64,000 nt of DNA, taken from positions 62,001 to 126,000 of the forward strand of contig CAVQFB010000004.1 of the NCBI GenBank assembly GCA_963711675.1, given 5' to 3'. The notes under the pieces are model-generated. The model saw only the letters and a program-made list of their open reading frames with translations. It made no database searches and had not been told where the DNA came from. Made by a program: the position numbers and the translations under genes. Shown here in pieces: positions 1-8,860 of this stretch (position 1 is the stretch's first letter; the number at the start of each line of letters is the position of its first letter). This DNA comes from CAVQFB01 sp963711675 (GTDB taxonomy: Bacteria > Acidobacteriota > Terriglobia > Terriglobales > Acidobacteriaceae).

Positions 1-145
1 ATTTACCTTCGACCAGCCAGAAACCGCTACCTGTATCCACTCTCTATTTCCACACTTCGGCTACGCTCCCTGCTGGTACTTAAACAAGCACACGGAAAAG
101 CGCACGGACATCTGAGAGCATTCCCGCGCCGCCTGGCAACTCGTC

Positions 146-808
146 TCAAGATCGTTTGCGCGAATAGCCGCGAGCGTAGCCGGGCACGGGTAGAGTCGGG
201 TCACAGCGATCATCCGGCATGGGTGCCCCCGCGACGACATTAAGTGGAATCACTCCCGCCCAGGTGCGAAATGAATAATCTTCCTCGTCATCGATGGGCG
301 GCCCCTGTCGCACCTTGGCCGAAAACTCCGTGATCGGCAGGCGCATCACAGTTGTGGCTTTCAGTTCCTTCTCGTTAGGCAAGCGGGACTCCACCCATCG
401 CCCGGGTAAGATGTGCTCCGAAAGCGCACGTAGAGCGGCGATCTTCTCCTCGCCTTCCTCGACCTTGAAGGCCGTCCCCAACACGACCACCGATCGGTAA
501 TTCATCGAATGATTGAAAATGGAGCGTGCCAGCACGAGGCCGTCGAGCAGGGTCACGGTCACACAAAGCGGGATACCTTGATCCATGTTGCGCAACATAC
601 GGCTCGCCGCGGAACCGTGAATGAACAGGCTGTCACCTATCCGGCCATAGCCTGTAGGGATCACGAATGGCTGCCCGTCGAGAGAAAAACCGACATGGCA
701 GATGAAGCCTTCATCGAGAATTTTGTAGGCGGCTTCGCGGTCGTAAACCGCGCGCTGCGGCTCGCGGACAACCCGCGTGCGCGCAGTCGGGACGTTGGTT
801 TCGGACAT
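146..808 (-). CDS. Pyridoxamine 5'-phosphate oxidase-like flavin-binding protein
   Basis: A 220-residue protein of the split-barrel FMN-binding (PNPOx-like, NimA-type) group. The segment IDEGFICHVGFSLDGQPFVIPTGYGR-like (about residues 31-56) followed by LFIHGSAASRMLRN (about 61-74) is the characteristic strand pattern of this group: a barrel strand with a small-residue turn, then the HG(S/A) flavin-phosphate region. The family binds FMN or F420 and includes nitroimidazole reductases and uncharacterised flavin proteins; the substrate cannot be read from the sequence. It has no signal peptide and is probably cytoplasmic. It stands alone, facing the same way as the TonB receptor gene but separated from it by a probable terminator. 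The first ATG gives the family's usual length. Confidence 0.8.
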   Translation of the reverse strand: MSETNVPTARTRVVREPQRAVYDREAAYKILDEGFICHVGFSLDGQPFVIPTGYGRIGDSLFIHGSAASRMLRNMDQGIPLCVTVTLLDGLVLARSIFNHSMNYRSVVVLGTAFKVEEGEEKIAALRALSEHILPGRWVESRLPNEKELKATTVMRLPITEFSAKVRQGPPIDDEEDYSFRTWAGVIPLNVVAGAPMPDDRCDPTLPVPGYARGYSRKRS

Positions 809-867
809 TCTGAGTGGCTCCCGGCTGTCGTGAAGAGTGGAAGGCCATCTTAACAGGACGAAGCAGG

Positions 868-891
868 AAAAGGGCCGCCCTCGGGCGTCCC
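868..891 (-). terminator. Probable intrinsic terminator after the TonB receptor gene
   Basis: Read on the minus strand, GGGACGCCC and GGGCGGCCC form a GC-rich stem with one mismatch and a two- to three-base loop, followed directly by TTTT. It lies about 30 bases past the receptor stop codon and before the next gene on the same strand. Confidence 0.5.
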
Positions 892-920
892 TAAACAGGA
901 TGGAAGTGTGATGTTCTCCC

Positions 921-3900
921 TTACCAGTTGATCTTCAGTGCAAACTGGAACTGCCGCGGATCGTACGCGGCAGTCGGCTGCCCAGCCGCGGTGAACAGAG
1001 GGTTGACGTCCGCCACGTTGAACTTGTTTGCCAGATTGAACATGTCAGCAATGGCATCCATGTTGACGCGTTCGGTGAAATTGATCCGCTTTGCGATACG
1101 AAGGTCATTGAATACGACCCACGGTTTCACACCCGCGTTGCGGGTAAGGTTTCCGTCGAGTGACTGCAAGGTCCCGTTGAAATTGCTGGCGAAGCAGGGC
1201 TCCTGGAAGAATCCTGTGGGCGAGTACTTTGACGCGACTGTCGGACCGCAGGGCGAATCCGGCGTGCCTGCCGGCACCACGTTCGGACGCGATGTGCTGG
1301 GCGAGAACTGGAAGTTGTCTGCGTTGCCAGTGATGATATTGAACGGCCGGCCGGACGCGACTTCGATAATCGGGGCAATCGTCCAATTGCTGAAGAATTT
1401 CCGTGCAAACCCCTCACCTGAAAGGTGCCCGCTCTGGTAAACACCGCTGAAGACCAGCCGGTGCCGCTGGTCGAACAACGAGTTCGATCGTTCCAGGCTG
1501 GGATTAAAGCTGTCTTGCGGTGCGAGAGGGGATTGCAAGTCGGTTGAATCGTCGATTGAATGTGACCAGGTGTAGGAGGTCAGGAATTCGTAGTGATCGC
1601 CGAATCGCTTGCGCAGGTTGGCCGTAAAACCGTGATAGATGGAGCTGCCATTGGAGAAGTTCGCATCCATATCGCTGAAGGGAACGCAGCCGGCGAGTGT
1701 GACGGGATTGCAGCTTGCGTTCAATCCTCCCGCTTGGAGGACAAGCGGGGCAATTTGCGTGACACAGGGCGCGGTCGCTGGATTCCCGAGCAGCGCCAAC
1801 GCAATCGACGGATTTAGTCCCGACGGCCGGAAGAAGTTCATCAACGCCGCAGGAACGTACGCGCCCCCTGGTCCAACTCCGCACGCACTGACGAACAGCG
1901 GATTGTCGGTCGGGAGGGCGGCACCCGCGGCTACCGCGGCTTGCCAGTTTTTTACCAGCAAATCGCCCCTGGTCGTGTTGGCGTTGATCGGCCGATTCAG
2001 GTGACGGCCTCCGTTAAAGTTGTAAGCCAGGCTCAACGAGAAGTTGTGTCCAAGGTCCTGCTCGAAAGTCAGGTTCGCTTGCTGCGAGTAGGCGTATACG
2101 AAATTCTTTGCCTGAGGATATCCAAACGGTTGGAAAGCTAGCGGGAAGAAAGTTGAAGGATTCAGATAGTTCTGGTTGTTGAACAGGGAGTTTGGGAAGA
2201 AAGCGTTAAAACGCTGTTCGCTGGGGACGTATCCGAGGCTGCTGACTGGCAGGCAAGTCGGCAGGGTCTGAATGCCCTGAAAGATGTTAGTCGCATTCAG
2301 ATTCGCTGGGCTTGGGGTGCTTGTGCTCGAGCAGGGTGAGCCACCGGCGAACAAAAGCTGGCCGCTCTTCGATCCGTCGGACGCGTCGCCCAGGAAGTAC
2401 AGGCCCAGCAGCGGATGATCGTAGAACATGCCAAAGGAACCGCGAAGCACACTCTTGCCATCTCCGCGCGTGTCCCATGCGACGCCGATTCTAGGTTGAA
2501 TATTGTTCTTGTCGGTCTGAATGCCTTTTTGCAGACCGAGCTGGTTGTACGCCGACAGGGCCAATCCCGTAGGAGGGCTAAGCTGTGGCGGAAACTCGAT
2601 GTCATACCGCACGCCCCAGTTGACGGTAAAGGTGGGACGCATGCGCCACGAATCTTGAAAGAAGACTCCCAGCGGAATGTTCCGGAAAGAGTCGTGAGGA
2701 TTTCCGATGCCCTGGACTAAAGTGCTGGGAACGCCCAGTCCATAGGCCTGGAGTCCGCTGAACCCGGGGAAGTCAGGGCAGACGCCGGTTAAGCCGACCT
2801 TGGTGCAGGGATTCGTGAAACCCAAGCTATTCGAATCAATTGCGCCAAAGTTGTAAACACCGCCGTAGTTCACGGTGAATGTCGCGTTGACGGGAATGTA
2901 GTTTAGATCGCCCCCAAACTTTACGTTGTGACGCCCGAAGGCCCAGGAGAAGTTGTCCGTGAACTGGTAGCGTTGTTCGGTTCTGTCGATATAGGAATAG
3001 GGTTCGCGGCCGACGAATGCAAAGCCGGCGATATTGGACGCTACGCTGGAACCGCCAGGCGCGCTGGAGAAGTTGTAAAGCAGTCCACGCCGGGCATACT
3101 GGAAGCGGAATTCATTCACCTTGTTGTTGCCAATTGTCCAGGTGTCCTGAAAAACTCCGGCTACGTCGCGGTAGGTTTGCTGCGACGTGCGAGAGTAGGC
3201 GTTTTGCCCGAAGGTCTGGTTTTCGCCGTTCACCTGAATGCCGGTCACCGTGCTGGGACTCACGTTGCCTCGAAGCATGATGCGATTGTTGTTGGTGAGG
3301 TTATGGTCCAACCGCAACGAATAAAGGCTCGTACCTTCGAATACCGGATAGTTGCCGGACTGAGGCACCAGGCCCAGAAAACTTGCAGGGAGTCCATTAC
3401 ACAGGACGTTGGGCTGAGCCACATTGCACGAGGTGGGGAACTGGGCCAGCGGACTAGTTCCGTTCGTAGGCACCGGAATCAGCTTGCCCGCCAGCGCGGC
3501 GAAAGACGCGGGATAGGACCCGTTGAGGGCGATACCGGATGATCCCCCGACGAATGCCGCGTAGAGAGCAGCTTCCTGGCCGTAGCCGGCGGCCAGGGCG
3601 GGATTGATCGCGCCGAGGGCATTGACGGTCGCGGGCACACTTTGAAAGAAAGCTGCCTGTTGTGGAGTGGCTTGAATAGTAAAGCCCGCACCTGGAGGCG
3701 CACCGAAGAGCGGCGAAACGTCAGCCGTCACCATTCCATAGTTGTTCGAGCCGATGCTCGAGAACCCAGTCTCGTGCCGCCGCGTGACCTCGTAGGAGAA
3801 GTAATAGTAAGTCTTGTCCTTCTTGATCGGGCCACCAAAGGCCGCGCCGGCCTGTACTCGCGTGTAAGCCGGGTTGGAAACGGTACTGAACGGATTCACA

Positions 3901-4691
3901 GCCTGGAAGTTACGGTTGCGCAGATAACCGTAGACATCACCGTGGAAATCGTTGGATCCGGAGCGCGTGATGATGTTGACCACGCCGCCCGACGCGCGAC
4001 CGTATTCCGCTGCGTAGCTGTTCGTGATGATCTGGAATTCCTGAACCGCTTCCTGTGACACGGTGGAGCGAACGCCGTTAATCGAGTTGTCGACCGCGTC
4101 AGCGCCGTCGACGTTCACCAGGTTCGAGCGTGCGCGCTGCCCGCTGATGTTGAGGCCCGAGGTGGGAGCAGCGCCAATGCTGGGGGCGTTGTCCCGCAGA
4201 ACCTGGGAATCGGTCAGGGCGAAGTTGATGTAGTTACGGCCATTGATAGGGAGATTGTCGATGCGGCGTTGGTCGATCGTATCGGTAGTGGAACTGCGCG
4301 TGGTCTCGACAAGCTCCGCTTCCGAAGTGACGGTGACCGTTTCCTGGCCCCCCGCGACAACCAACGTGATCGGCAGGTCTGCCATCTGACCCACTGTCAC
4401 GGGAATATTGTGGGTTTCCAGCTTCGCAAAGCCGGGAGCCACCACGGTGACCGTGTACATCCCGGGGGACAAAGCCAGGAGACGGTATTCCCCTGCGGTG
4501 TTTTGATTCGTCGAGCGCTCGGATCCTTTTGCTTGCTCACGGGCAGTGACGGTGGCGTTAGTCACGAAGTTTCCAGTGGGATCTTTGACCGTCACGTGCA
4601 GATCGCCTGTAGCCACACCTTGGGCCGCGGCGACAGTAGTGAACAGTGCAATCAGAAACGCAACTGCCAACATCTTCTGAGTTGTTTTCAT
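921..4691 (-). CDS. TonB-dependent receptor with N-terminal carboxypeptidase-regulatory-like domain (Oar type)
   Basis: A 1256-residue outer-membrane receptor. The start at 4691 was chosen because AGGAGA lies four bases upstream and the protein then opens with a signal peptide (MKTTQKMLAVAFLIALF, cleavage near AAAQG). A longer reading to 4760 would put Arg-rich sequence before it. After the signal comes an Ig-like carboxypeptidase-regulatory domain (about residues 30-110), then a plug (NLPINGRNYINF, NVDGADAVDNSINGVRST, GGVVNIITRSGSNDFHG at about 160-260), then a long beta-barrel rich in aromatic and Asn residues ending LKINW. Oar-like receptors of this length are abundant in Acidobacteriota and are thought to import large or polymeric substrates; the ligand is not evident. 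No partner SusD or hydrolase gene is adjacent. Confidence 0.9.
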   Translation of the reverse strand: MKTTQKMLAVAFLIALFTTVAAAQGVATGDLHVTVKDPTGNFVTNATVTAREQAKGSERSTNQNTAGEYRLLALSPGMYTVTVVAPGFAKLETHNIPVTVGQMADLPITLVVAGGQETVTVTSEAELVETTRSSTTDTIDQRRIDNLPINGRNYINFALTDSQVLRDNAPSIGAAPTSGLNISGQRARSNLVNVDGADAVDNSINGVRSTVSQEAVQEFQIITNSYAAEYGRASGGVVNIITRSGSNDFHGDVYGYLRNRNFQAVNPFSTVSNPAYTRVQAGAAFGGPIKKDKTYYYFSYEVTRRHETGFSSIGSNNYGMVTADVSPLFGAPPGAGFTIQATPQQAAFFQSVPATVNALGAINPALAAGYGQEAALYAAFVGGSSGIALNGSYPASFAALAGKLIPVPTNGTSPLAQFPTSCNVAQPNVLCNGLPASFLGLVPQSGNYPVFEGTSLYSLRLDHNLTNNNRIMLRGNVSPSTVTGIQVNGENQTFGQNAYSRTSQQTYRDVAGVFQDTWTIGNNKVNEFRFQYARRGLLYNFSSAPGGSSVASNIAGFAFVGREPYSYIDRTEQRYQFTDNFSWAFGRHNVKFGGDLNYIPVNATFTVNYGGVYNFGAIDSNSLGFTNPCTKVGLTGVCPDFPGFSGLQAYGLGVPSTLVQGIGNPHDSFRNIPLGVFFQDSWRMRPTFTVNWGVRYDIEFPPQLSPPTGLALSAYNQLGLQKGIQTDKNNIQPRIGVAWDTRGDGKSVLRGSFGMFYDHPLLGLYFLGDASDGSKSGQLLFAGGSPCSSTSTPSPANLNATNIFQGIQTLPTCLPVSSLGYVPSEQRFNAFFPNSLFNNQNYLNPSTFFPLAFQPFGYPQAKNFVYAYSQQANLTFEQDLGHNFSLSLAYNFNGGRHLNRPINANTTRGDLLVKNWQAAVAAGAALPTDNPLFVSACGVGPGGAYVPAALMNFFRPSGLNPSIALALLGNPATAPCVTQIAPLVLQAGGLNASCNPVTLAGCVPFSDMDANFSNGSSIYHGFTANLRKRFGDHYEFLTSYTWSHSIDDSTDLQSPLAPQDSFNPSLERSNSLFDQRHRLVFSGVYQSGHLSGEGFARKFFSNWTIAPIIEVASGRPFNIITGNADNFQFSPSTSRPNVVPAGTPDSPCGPTVASKYSPTGFFQEPCFASNFNGTLQSLDGNLTRNAGVKPWVVFNDLRIAKRINFTERVNMDAIADMFNLANKFNVADVNPLFTAAGQPTAAYDPRQFQFALKINW

Positions 4692-4802
4692 AGGTCTCCT
4701 GGAATCGCGCCGGCGAGGAAATCGCAAGCGCGCGACGGGAAGCGGACGCTCCGTAGGCACCTCTTAAAGAAACACGCCATTTGGGCTGGTAGTCCCCGGT
4801 GG

Positions 4803-4831
4803 TTTTTACATCAGGTCCTAGTTGAAAGCAA
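4803..4831 (-). promoter_or_regulatory. Possible sigma70-type promoter for the TonB receptor
   Basis: On the minus strand TTGCTT (4831-4826) and TAAAAA (4808-4803) are separated by exactly 17 bases, about 110 bases upstream of the receptor start. Both boxes deviate from consensus, so this is suggestive only. Confidence 0.25.
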
Positions 4832-4923
4832 GCTAGATAATTGAGGCGAACAGGGTTAGTAAGCGCCAGACTGTTCGGAAATGGGACAAGCCAGATGAAC
4901 CTGTGATGTTGAGAACGATGCGG

Positions 4924-5848
4924 CTAGCGCTCGATGCCGCTGCTCTCGGCGTTCACAGTTTTGAACGCCCAGGCCATACGAGGGGTATTGTGAGCGATGC
5001 CGAAGCGTCCCTTGGCATCGAGAACAATGATCCCACCGTGGCCATTCACTCGTGATTTAAGGTAATTCATGGCTTCCTGGGCCGCCCACTCTGGCGCGTT
5101 TCCCGCGAGCACGCGATCCGCCGACCACTTGGCGAGTACGAGCTTCATAATGGGTTCTCCCCAGCCCGTGGTGGAGGCAGCGGCGCTCTCGTTGTCCGCG
5201 TAGCAGCCACAACCGATTAAGGATGAGTCACCCAGGCGGCCCGGCGCTTTGTTGAGCGTGCCGCCAGTGGATGTGGCGGCGGCGAGATTGCCGTCACGAT
5301 CGAGCGCAACCGCACCGACCGTATCGTGAGAAATCGTCGGTGCGAACAAGTCCTTCTGATGTTCGGCGGTATGAGCCTGGAATTCCCGCAGGCGCTCAAC
5401 CTCCCGCGGAATGATCAGATCCTCATTCTTGCAGAGGTGAATGCCGTGTTCGGCGGCGAAGCGTTCCGCACCCTCCGCCACGAAGTAGACGTGCGGACTC
5501 TCGCTGAGAATCTTCCGCGCCGCGCGCACCGGATTGCGAAGGTGCTCGACGCAGCCCACACCGCCTGGCGCGTAGCGTGCTGCCGTCCATGATGAGGGCG
5601 TCGAGCTGCACCTTGCCCTCGCGGTTCAGAAATGCGCCGCGCCCAGCGTCAAACGTCTCGTCATTCTCCAGGACGACCACGGTCTCTTCGATGGCATCCA
5701 AAGCGGAGCCGCCCGCACTCAGCACCCTCCAGCCGGTAGCAAGCGCATTACGCACGCCGCGCAGGTGAGCCTCGACCATGTCATCCGGAATAGCCCATGC
5801 ACCGCCGTGAACTACCAGCACTGGATCGATCGCCAAATCAGTCCCCAC
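4924..5848 (-). pseudogene. Isoaspartyl peptidase/L-asparaginase (Ntn hydrolase), frameshifted
   Basis: The two reading frames together give a family-length protein of about 307 residues once one base is removed. The first frame (GTG start at 5848) carries VLVVHGGAWAIP, DAIEETVVVLEND and FDAGRGAFLN; the second carries the chain-cleavage/nucleophile region SHDTVGAVALDRDG, whose Thr is the catalytic N-terminal nucleophile, and the later STTGWGEP region. The break is at about position 5566: reading GCC-GGC-GGT-GTG-GGC after removal of one base restores the expected Gly-rich sequence before CVEHLRNPV. All motifs on both sides are intact, so the event is recent or a sequencing error. The family autocleaves into two chains and hydrolyses isoaspartyl dipeptides or asparagine. 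Confidence 0.85.
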
Positions 5849-6037
5849 GCTTAGAAATGACGGAACAGTCTAGCATCAGGGCGCACACTGCTTTCTCTGC
5901 GCTGCCTCTGGAGGAACCGAGGGCGGAAGAGTTGGAGGATCGAGGGTTCAAGTTCGGATGAAGATTCGTTACGAGTGACAAGACTGCCCTCCGCGCCACA
6001 GAATCACTCTAAAGAAAATCGCGGCTTGGGCAAGAAA

Positions 6038-6361
6038 CTAGGCTGGTGGGGCAGGTGTCGGCGCGGGAACCGCGGTGGCGGTCGCGCTGGTATTCACAAG
6101 ATCCTTCAACTCTTTGCTGGGCTTGAAGAACGGGATCTTTTTGGCCGGGACCTCAACGCGGTCTCCGGTTTTGGGGTTACGTCCCACGCGGGGCTTGCGC
6201 TGGCGGGTGCGGAAGCTGCCAAATCCACGAATCTCGATCTTGTCGCCTACCCGCAGCGAACGCACGATGCTGTCAAAGATAGTCTCCACAATCACTTCGC
6301 TATCCTTGCGTGTGAGCTCCGCTAATTTCGACACTTCATCGATGAGATCGGCTTTTGTCAT
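6038..6361 (-). CDS. HU/IHF-family DNA-binding protein
   Basis: A 107-residue nucleoid protein. The N-terminal helices (MTKADLIDEVSKLAELTRKD) and the arm and signature region (IEIRGFGSFRTRQRKPRVGRN, NPKTG, about residues 43-65) match HU/IHF. The DNA-bending arm includes the conserved RNPKTG turn. The C-terminus has a short extra Ala/Pro/Thr tail (about residues 92-107) beyond the normal 90-95-residue fold. HU proteins act as dimers that bend DNA. GGAG lies about ten bases before the ATG. It is transcribed in the same direction as sppA upstream, with a 195-base gap that probably holds its own promoter. Confidence 0.92.
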   Translation of the reverse strand: MTKADLIDEVSKLAELTRKDSEVIVETIFDSIVRSLRVGDKIEIRGFGSFRTRQRKPRVGRNPKTGDRVEVPAKKIPFFKPSKELKDLVNTSATATAVPAPTPAPPA

Positions 6362-6556
6362 GACTTCTGCGCTCCGTCGCCTTCAGGACTTGTTGCCCGT
6401 GCGGCCCTCTACTTTGAACCACAGGGGCCTGCATAACCTTCTCAAATTTCAGGGCTTTTGTGCAAGTACCAGCCTTTCGTCCTACTAGAAAAGGCCAGGG
6501 CGGTCACTTTTACTGCTTCTCGGGCAAATCTGCAACGGGAAATCGACAACGACTGA

Positions 6557-7474
6557 CTACTTCCACAGGTAATAGAAACCGACTTCCTGGTCCATCAGCT
6601 TCTCGCGCGTGGGCAGCCACTCGGAAATGTCCCCAAACATAAGATCCAGCATGGTTTTGCGGTCTTTGTCAGGCCGGACCAGCACGGGTTCACCCTTAAT
6701 CCCGACAGACTTAGCTGTTTCCCGGATCGCGGTTTCGAAGTCTCCCTCCTGGTCGATCAGCTTCATCTTCAGGGCCTGCTCGCCAGTCCAGACCTTGCCG
6801 TCGGCGATGGTGCGGATCTCGTCGACTTTCATCTTGCGGCCGTCGGCAACTGCCTGGATAAACTGACCGTACATGTTATTGATCAGGCCCTGCATGTACT
6901 CCTTCTCTGCCGGGGTCAATTCACGAGTAGGGCTGCCGGTGTCTTTGAACTCACCCGTCTTGAATACGACTTCCTTCAGCTTGGCCCACTGCAGCAAATC
7001 GCCGTAGTTCACCCATTCCGCGATCACACCGATCGAGCCCACGATGCTGCCCTTGTCGGCAAATATCTTGTTGGTGGCGGCAGAGACGTAATACGCTCCG
7101 CTCGCTCCCACCGTCTCAATCGAAGCCACAACCGGCTTCTTCTTGTCGTCGCGAATGCGCTTCACTTCGCGATAGATCTCCTCGGAAGCTGCAACCCCGC
7201 CTCCAGGAGAATTTACATGCAGCACGATGGCTTTGATGGAATCGTCGTCGGCAAACTTCTTGAGCTGCGGGACGATGATCTTCGGGCTGAGGATGACCCC
7301 TTCCAGGTCGACCACGCCGATCTTGTCCCCGAAGCCACTTAGCGCCGAACTCGAATCCTGCCCGGCATGCAGCGTAACGTACACCAACGCAAAGACCGCG
7401 AGCACGAAGAGGAAAAAACCCCCTCCTCCGATCACGACCCAAAGCCAAACGCGCGAACGCTTCTCGTCAGACAT
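6557..7474 (-). CDS. sppA: Signal peptide peptidase SppA (S49 family, short form)
   Basis: A 305-residue membrane-anchored serine protease that degrades signal peptides left in the membrane. One N-terminal transmembrane segment (about residues 9-34) is followed by a single S49 domain: VDLEGVI, VLHVNSPGGGVAASEE, then SVGASGAYYVSAATNKIFA, containing the probable nucleophile Ser of the ASGAYY motif, and FKTGEFKDTGSPTR, containing the probable general-base Lys. The length matches the single-domain Bacillus type rather than the double-length E. coli enzyme. Confidence 0.92.
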   Translation of the reverse strand: MSDEKRSRVWLWVVIGGGGFFLFVLAVFALVYVTLHAGQDSSSALSGFGDKIGVVDLEGVILSPKIIVPQLKKFADDDSIKAIVLHVNSPGGGVAASEEIYREVKRIRDDKKKPVVASIETVGASGAYYVSAATNKIFADKGSIVGSIGVIAEWVNYGDLLQWAKLKEVVFKTGEFKDTGSPTRELTPAEKEYMQGLINNMYGQFIQAVADGRKMKVDEIRTIADGKVWTGEQALKMKLIDQEGDFETAIRETAKSVGIKGEPVLVRPDKDRKTMLDLMFGDISEWLPTREKLMDQEVGFYYLWK

Positions 7475-7911
7475 ATAGAGGGATGTAGTTTAGCACCGAG
7501 AGGACTTGGGTTCGAGTCACGCAGAGAGAGGGTCGTGTCTTAAATTGGCGTCGATCGTTACTGGAACTGTCATCTTGAGCGGAACGGCAGAGTGCGCTTG
7601 CGCACTCTGCCGTGCAGTCGAAAAGCCTGCCCTGAGGGAGCGAAAGCGACTCGAATGGGATCCCTTGTTTCCCGATTCTTCTTCACCAGCACGCAGAGGA
7701 GTTCTCACGAAGGCTGCTTGTAACAGTGGTTTAGAGAACTCCCTGCGTGGCCTGCCGTGAGGACTGGAAGCATGGGGTCCCTCGACTTCGTAAACTCGTT
7801 CGCGAGCGAACGAATCTGCTTCGCTCAGGATGACCGCGGATGAGAGGCGGAGAACAAGGTTCTCTGAGGGCTCAAAGTGCCTACGTGAGGGCACTGCCCG
7901 CGAGAACTGCA
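7475..7911. repeat. Intergenic region with an inverted pair of GTCATCNTGAGCG-type repeats and perfect hairpins
   Basis: This 437-base gap holds no convincing gene. On the plus strand at about 7570-7625, GTCATCTTGAGCG is followed by a perfect 13-bp hairpin with a TT loop (7585-7612) and GCAGTCGAAAAG. At about 7777-7831 the opposite orientation appears: GTCATCCTGAGCGAAGC on the minus strand, an 8-bp hairpin with a two-base loop (7796-7813), then GAAGTCGAGGGACCCC. The two halves share sequence and architecture, suggesting a small inverted, MITE-like or REP-like element. Confidence 0.6.
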
Positions 7912-8823
7912 CTAGGGGACGATCACCCGCATTGCGGACGGCGCGGTCCCTATCTCCACCGGAGTTTGGCAGACATACTCTCCGTCGGCGTACACAGAAC
8001 GCGGTACCTCCGTCTCCAAGCGCAGCCGCTCCGCCTGGAAGTACTCGACGTCGTCAATGCCTAAATGCTGTCCGAAATACACAGTCGGGAACAAACAGAA
8101 TAGCTTGAACCGGTTAAGTTCAGTCACGTGGCAGATATCGAGCTTGCCGTCGTCCATCCGGGCTCGCGGCGCAACCCGCATGCCTCCCCCATACACGGGA
8201 GTATTGGCGCACACCACGAGGACCGTCGGCTCGGAACGGTACGTTGAAAATACCTCTGGAAACTCAGGTTTGGGAAGAAGAAGCTTAGTCGGGAACGAGG
8301 CGAACTTGGTCAGCGCTGCGGGCAAGCTCAAAGCATAGCCACCATGAGCGCGCAGCCAACGGGGAAGACTATTAGCGCGCCGTGCGATTTCGGCGTCCAG
8401 ACCGCATCCAGCAGCGCAGGAAAAGTAGCGGTTGGCCTCGGGCAATGTGTACGCAGAAGTGTCTTGAGTTTCGTCAATCTTTGTCCTTAGCGGAGTGATC
8501 ACGCCGAGATCGACCATCTTCACGTTCCGGCCACTGTCAACGAAGTTTTTCCAGGCCGCAAGCGAGTCTCTGATTTTTCGCAGACCCAGCGCGCGTGCGA
8601 AGTCGTTTCCGCTTCCCGCAGGTACGACCAGAACCGGTAATCCGAGCTTGACCAACTGGGGAAGATGACGGTGGATCGTGCCGTCGCCACCAAAAATGAG
8701 GATTACGTGTGCTGCGGCCGATTCAGCCGGGAGGCCAACAATCCAGTCGACACGATCTGAGGTTTGAAACGGCTTCAGGTCGCGAAGGGAAGACCCTAAG
8801 CCAAAGATGGCCGCGGCGCGCAT
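7912..8823 (-). CDS. Diacylglycerol/lipid kinase family protein (DagK/YegS type)
   Basis: A 303-residue protein of the diacylglycerol-kinase catalytic family, which phosphorylates lipid hydroxyls with ATP. Visible motifs are the nucleotide-binding IFGGDGTIHRHL (about residues 43-54) and VPAGSGNDFARALGL (about 67-81), then the C-terminal beta domain with CGLDAEIARRAN, NTPVYGGGMRVAPRARMDDGKLDI (split here for length) and YADGEY, which fit YegS/DgkB proteins. No signal peptide; probably membrane-associated in the cytoplasm. The lipid specificity cannot be read. It lies convergent to no gene and about 40 bases from the end of the aldehyde dehydrogenase gene on the same strand. Confidence 0.85.
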   Translation of the reverse strand: MRAAAIFGLGSSLRDLKPFQTSDRVDWIVGLPAESAAAHVILIFGGDGTIHRHLPQLVKLGLPVLVVPAGSGNDFARALGLRKIRDSLAAWKNFVDSGRNVKMVDLGVITPLRTKIDETQDTSAYTLPEANRYFSCAAGCGLDAEIARRANSLPRWLRAHGGYALSLPAALTKFASFPTKLLLPKPEFPEVFSTYRSEPTVLVVCANTPVYGGGMRVAPRARMDDGKLDICHVTELNRFKLFCLFPTVYFGQHLGIDDVEYFQAERLRLETEVPRSVYADGEYVCQTPVEIGTAPSAMRVIVP

Positions 8824-8860
8824 GCTCGCGGCAGATTACCAGAAGGGGGACGCTATTGCG

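Noticed and set aside
7500..7545. tRNA-like GGTTCGAGTC sequence
   Set aside because: Flanking bases do not pair to form a T-arm or acceptor stem.
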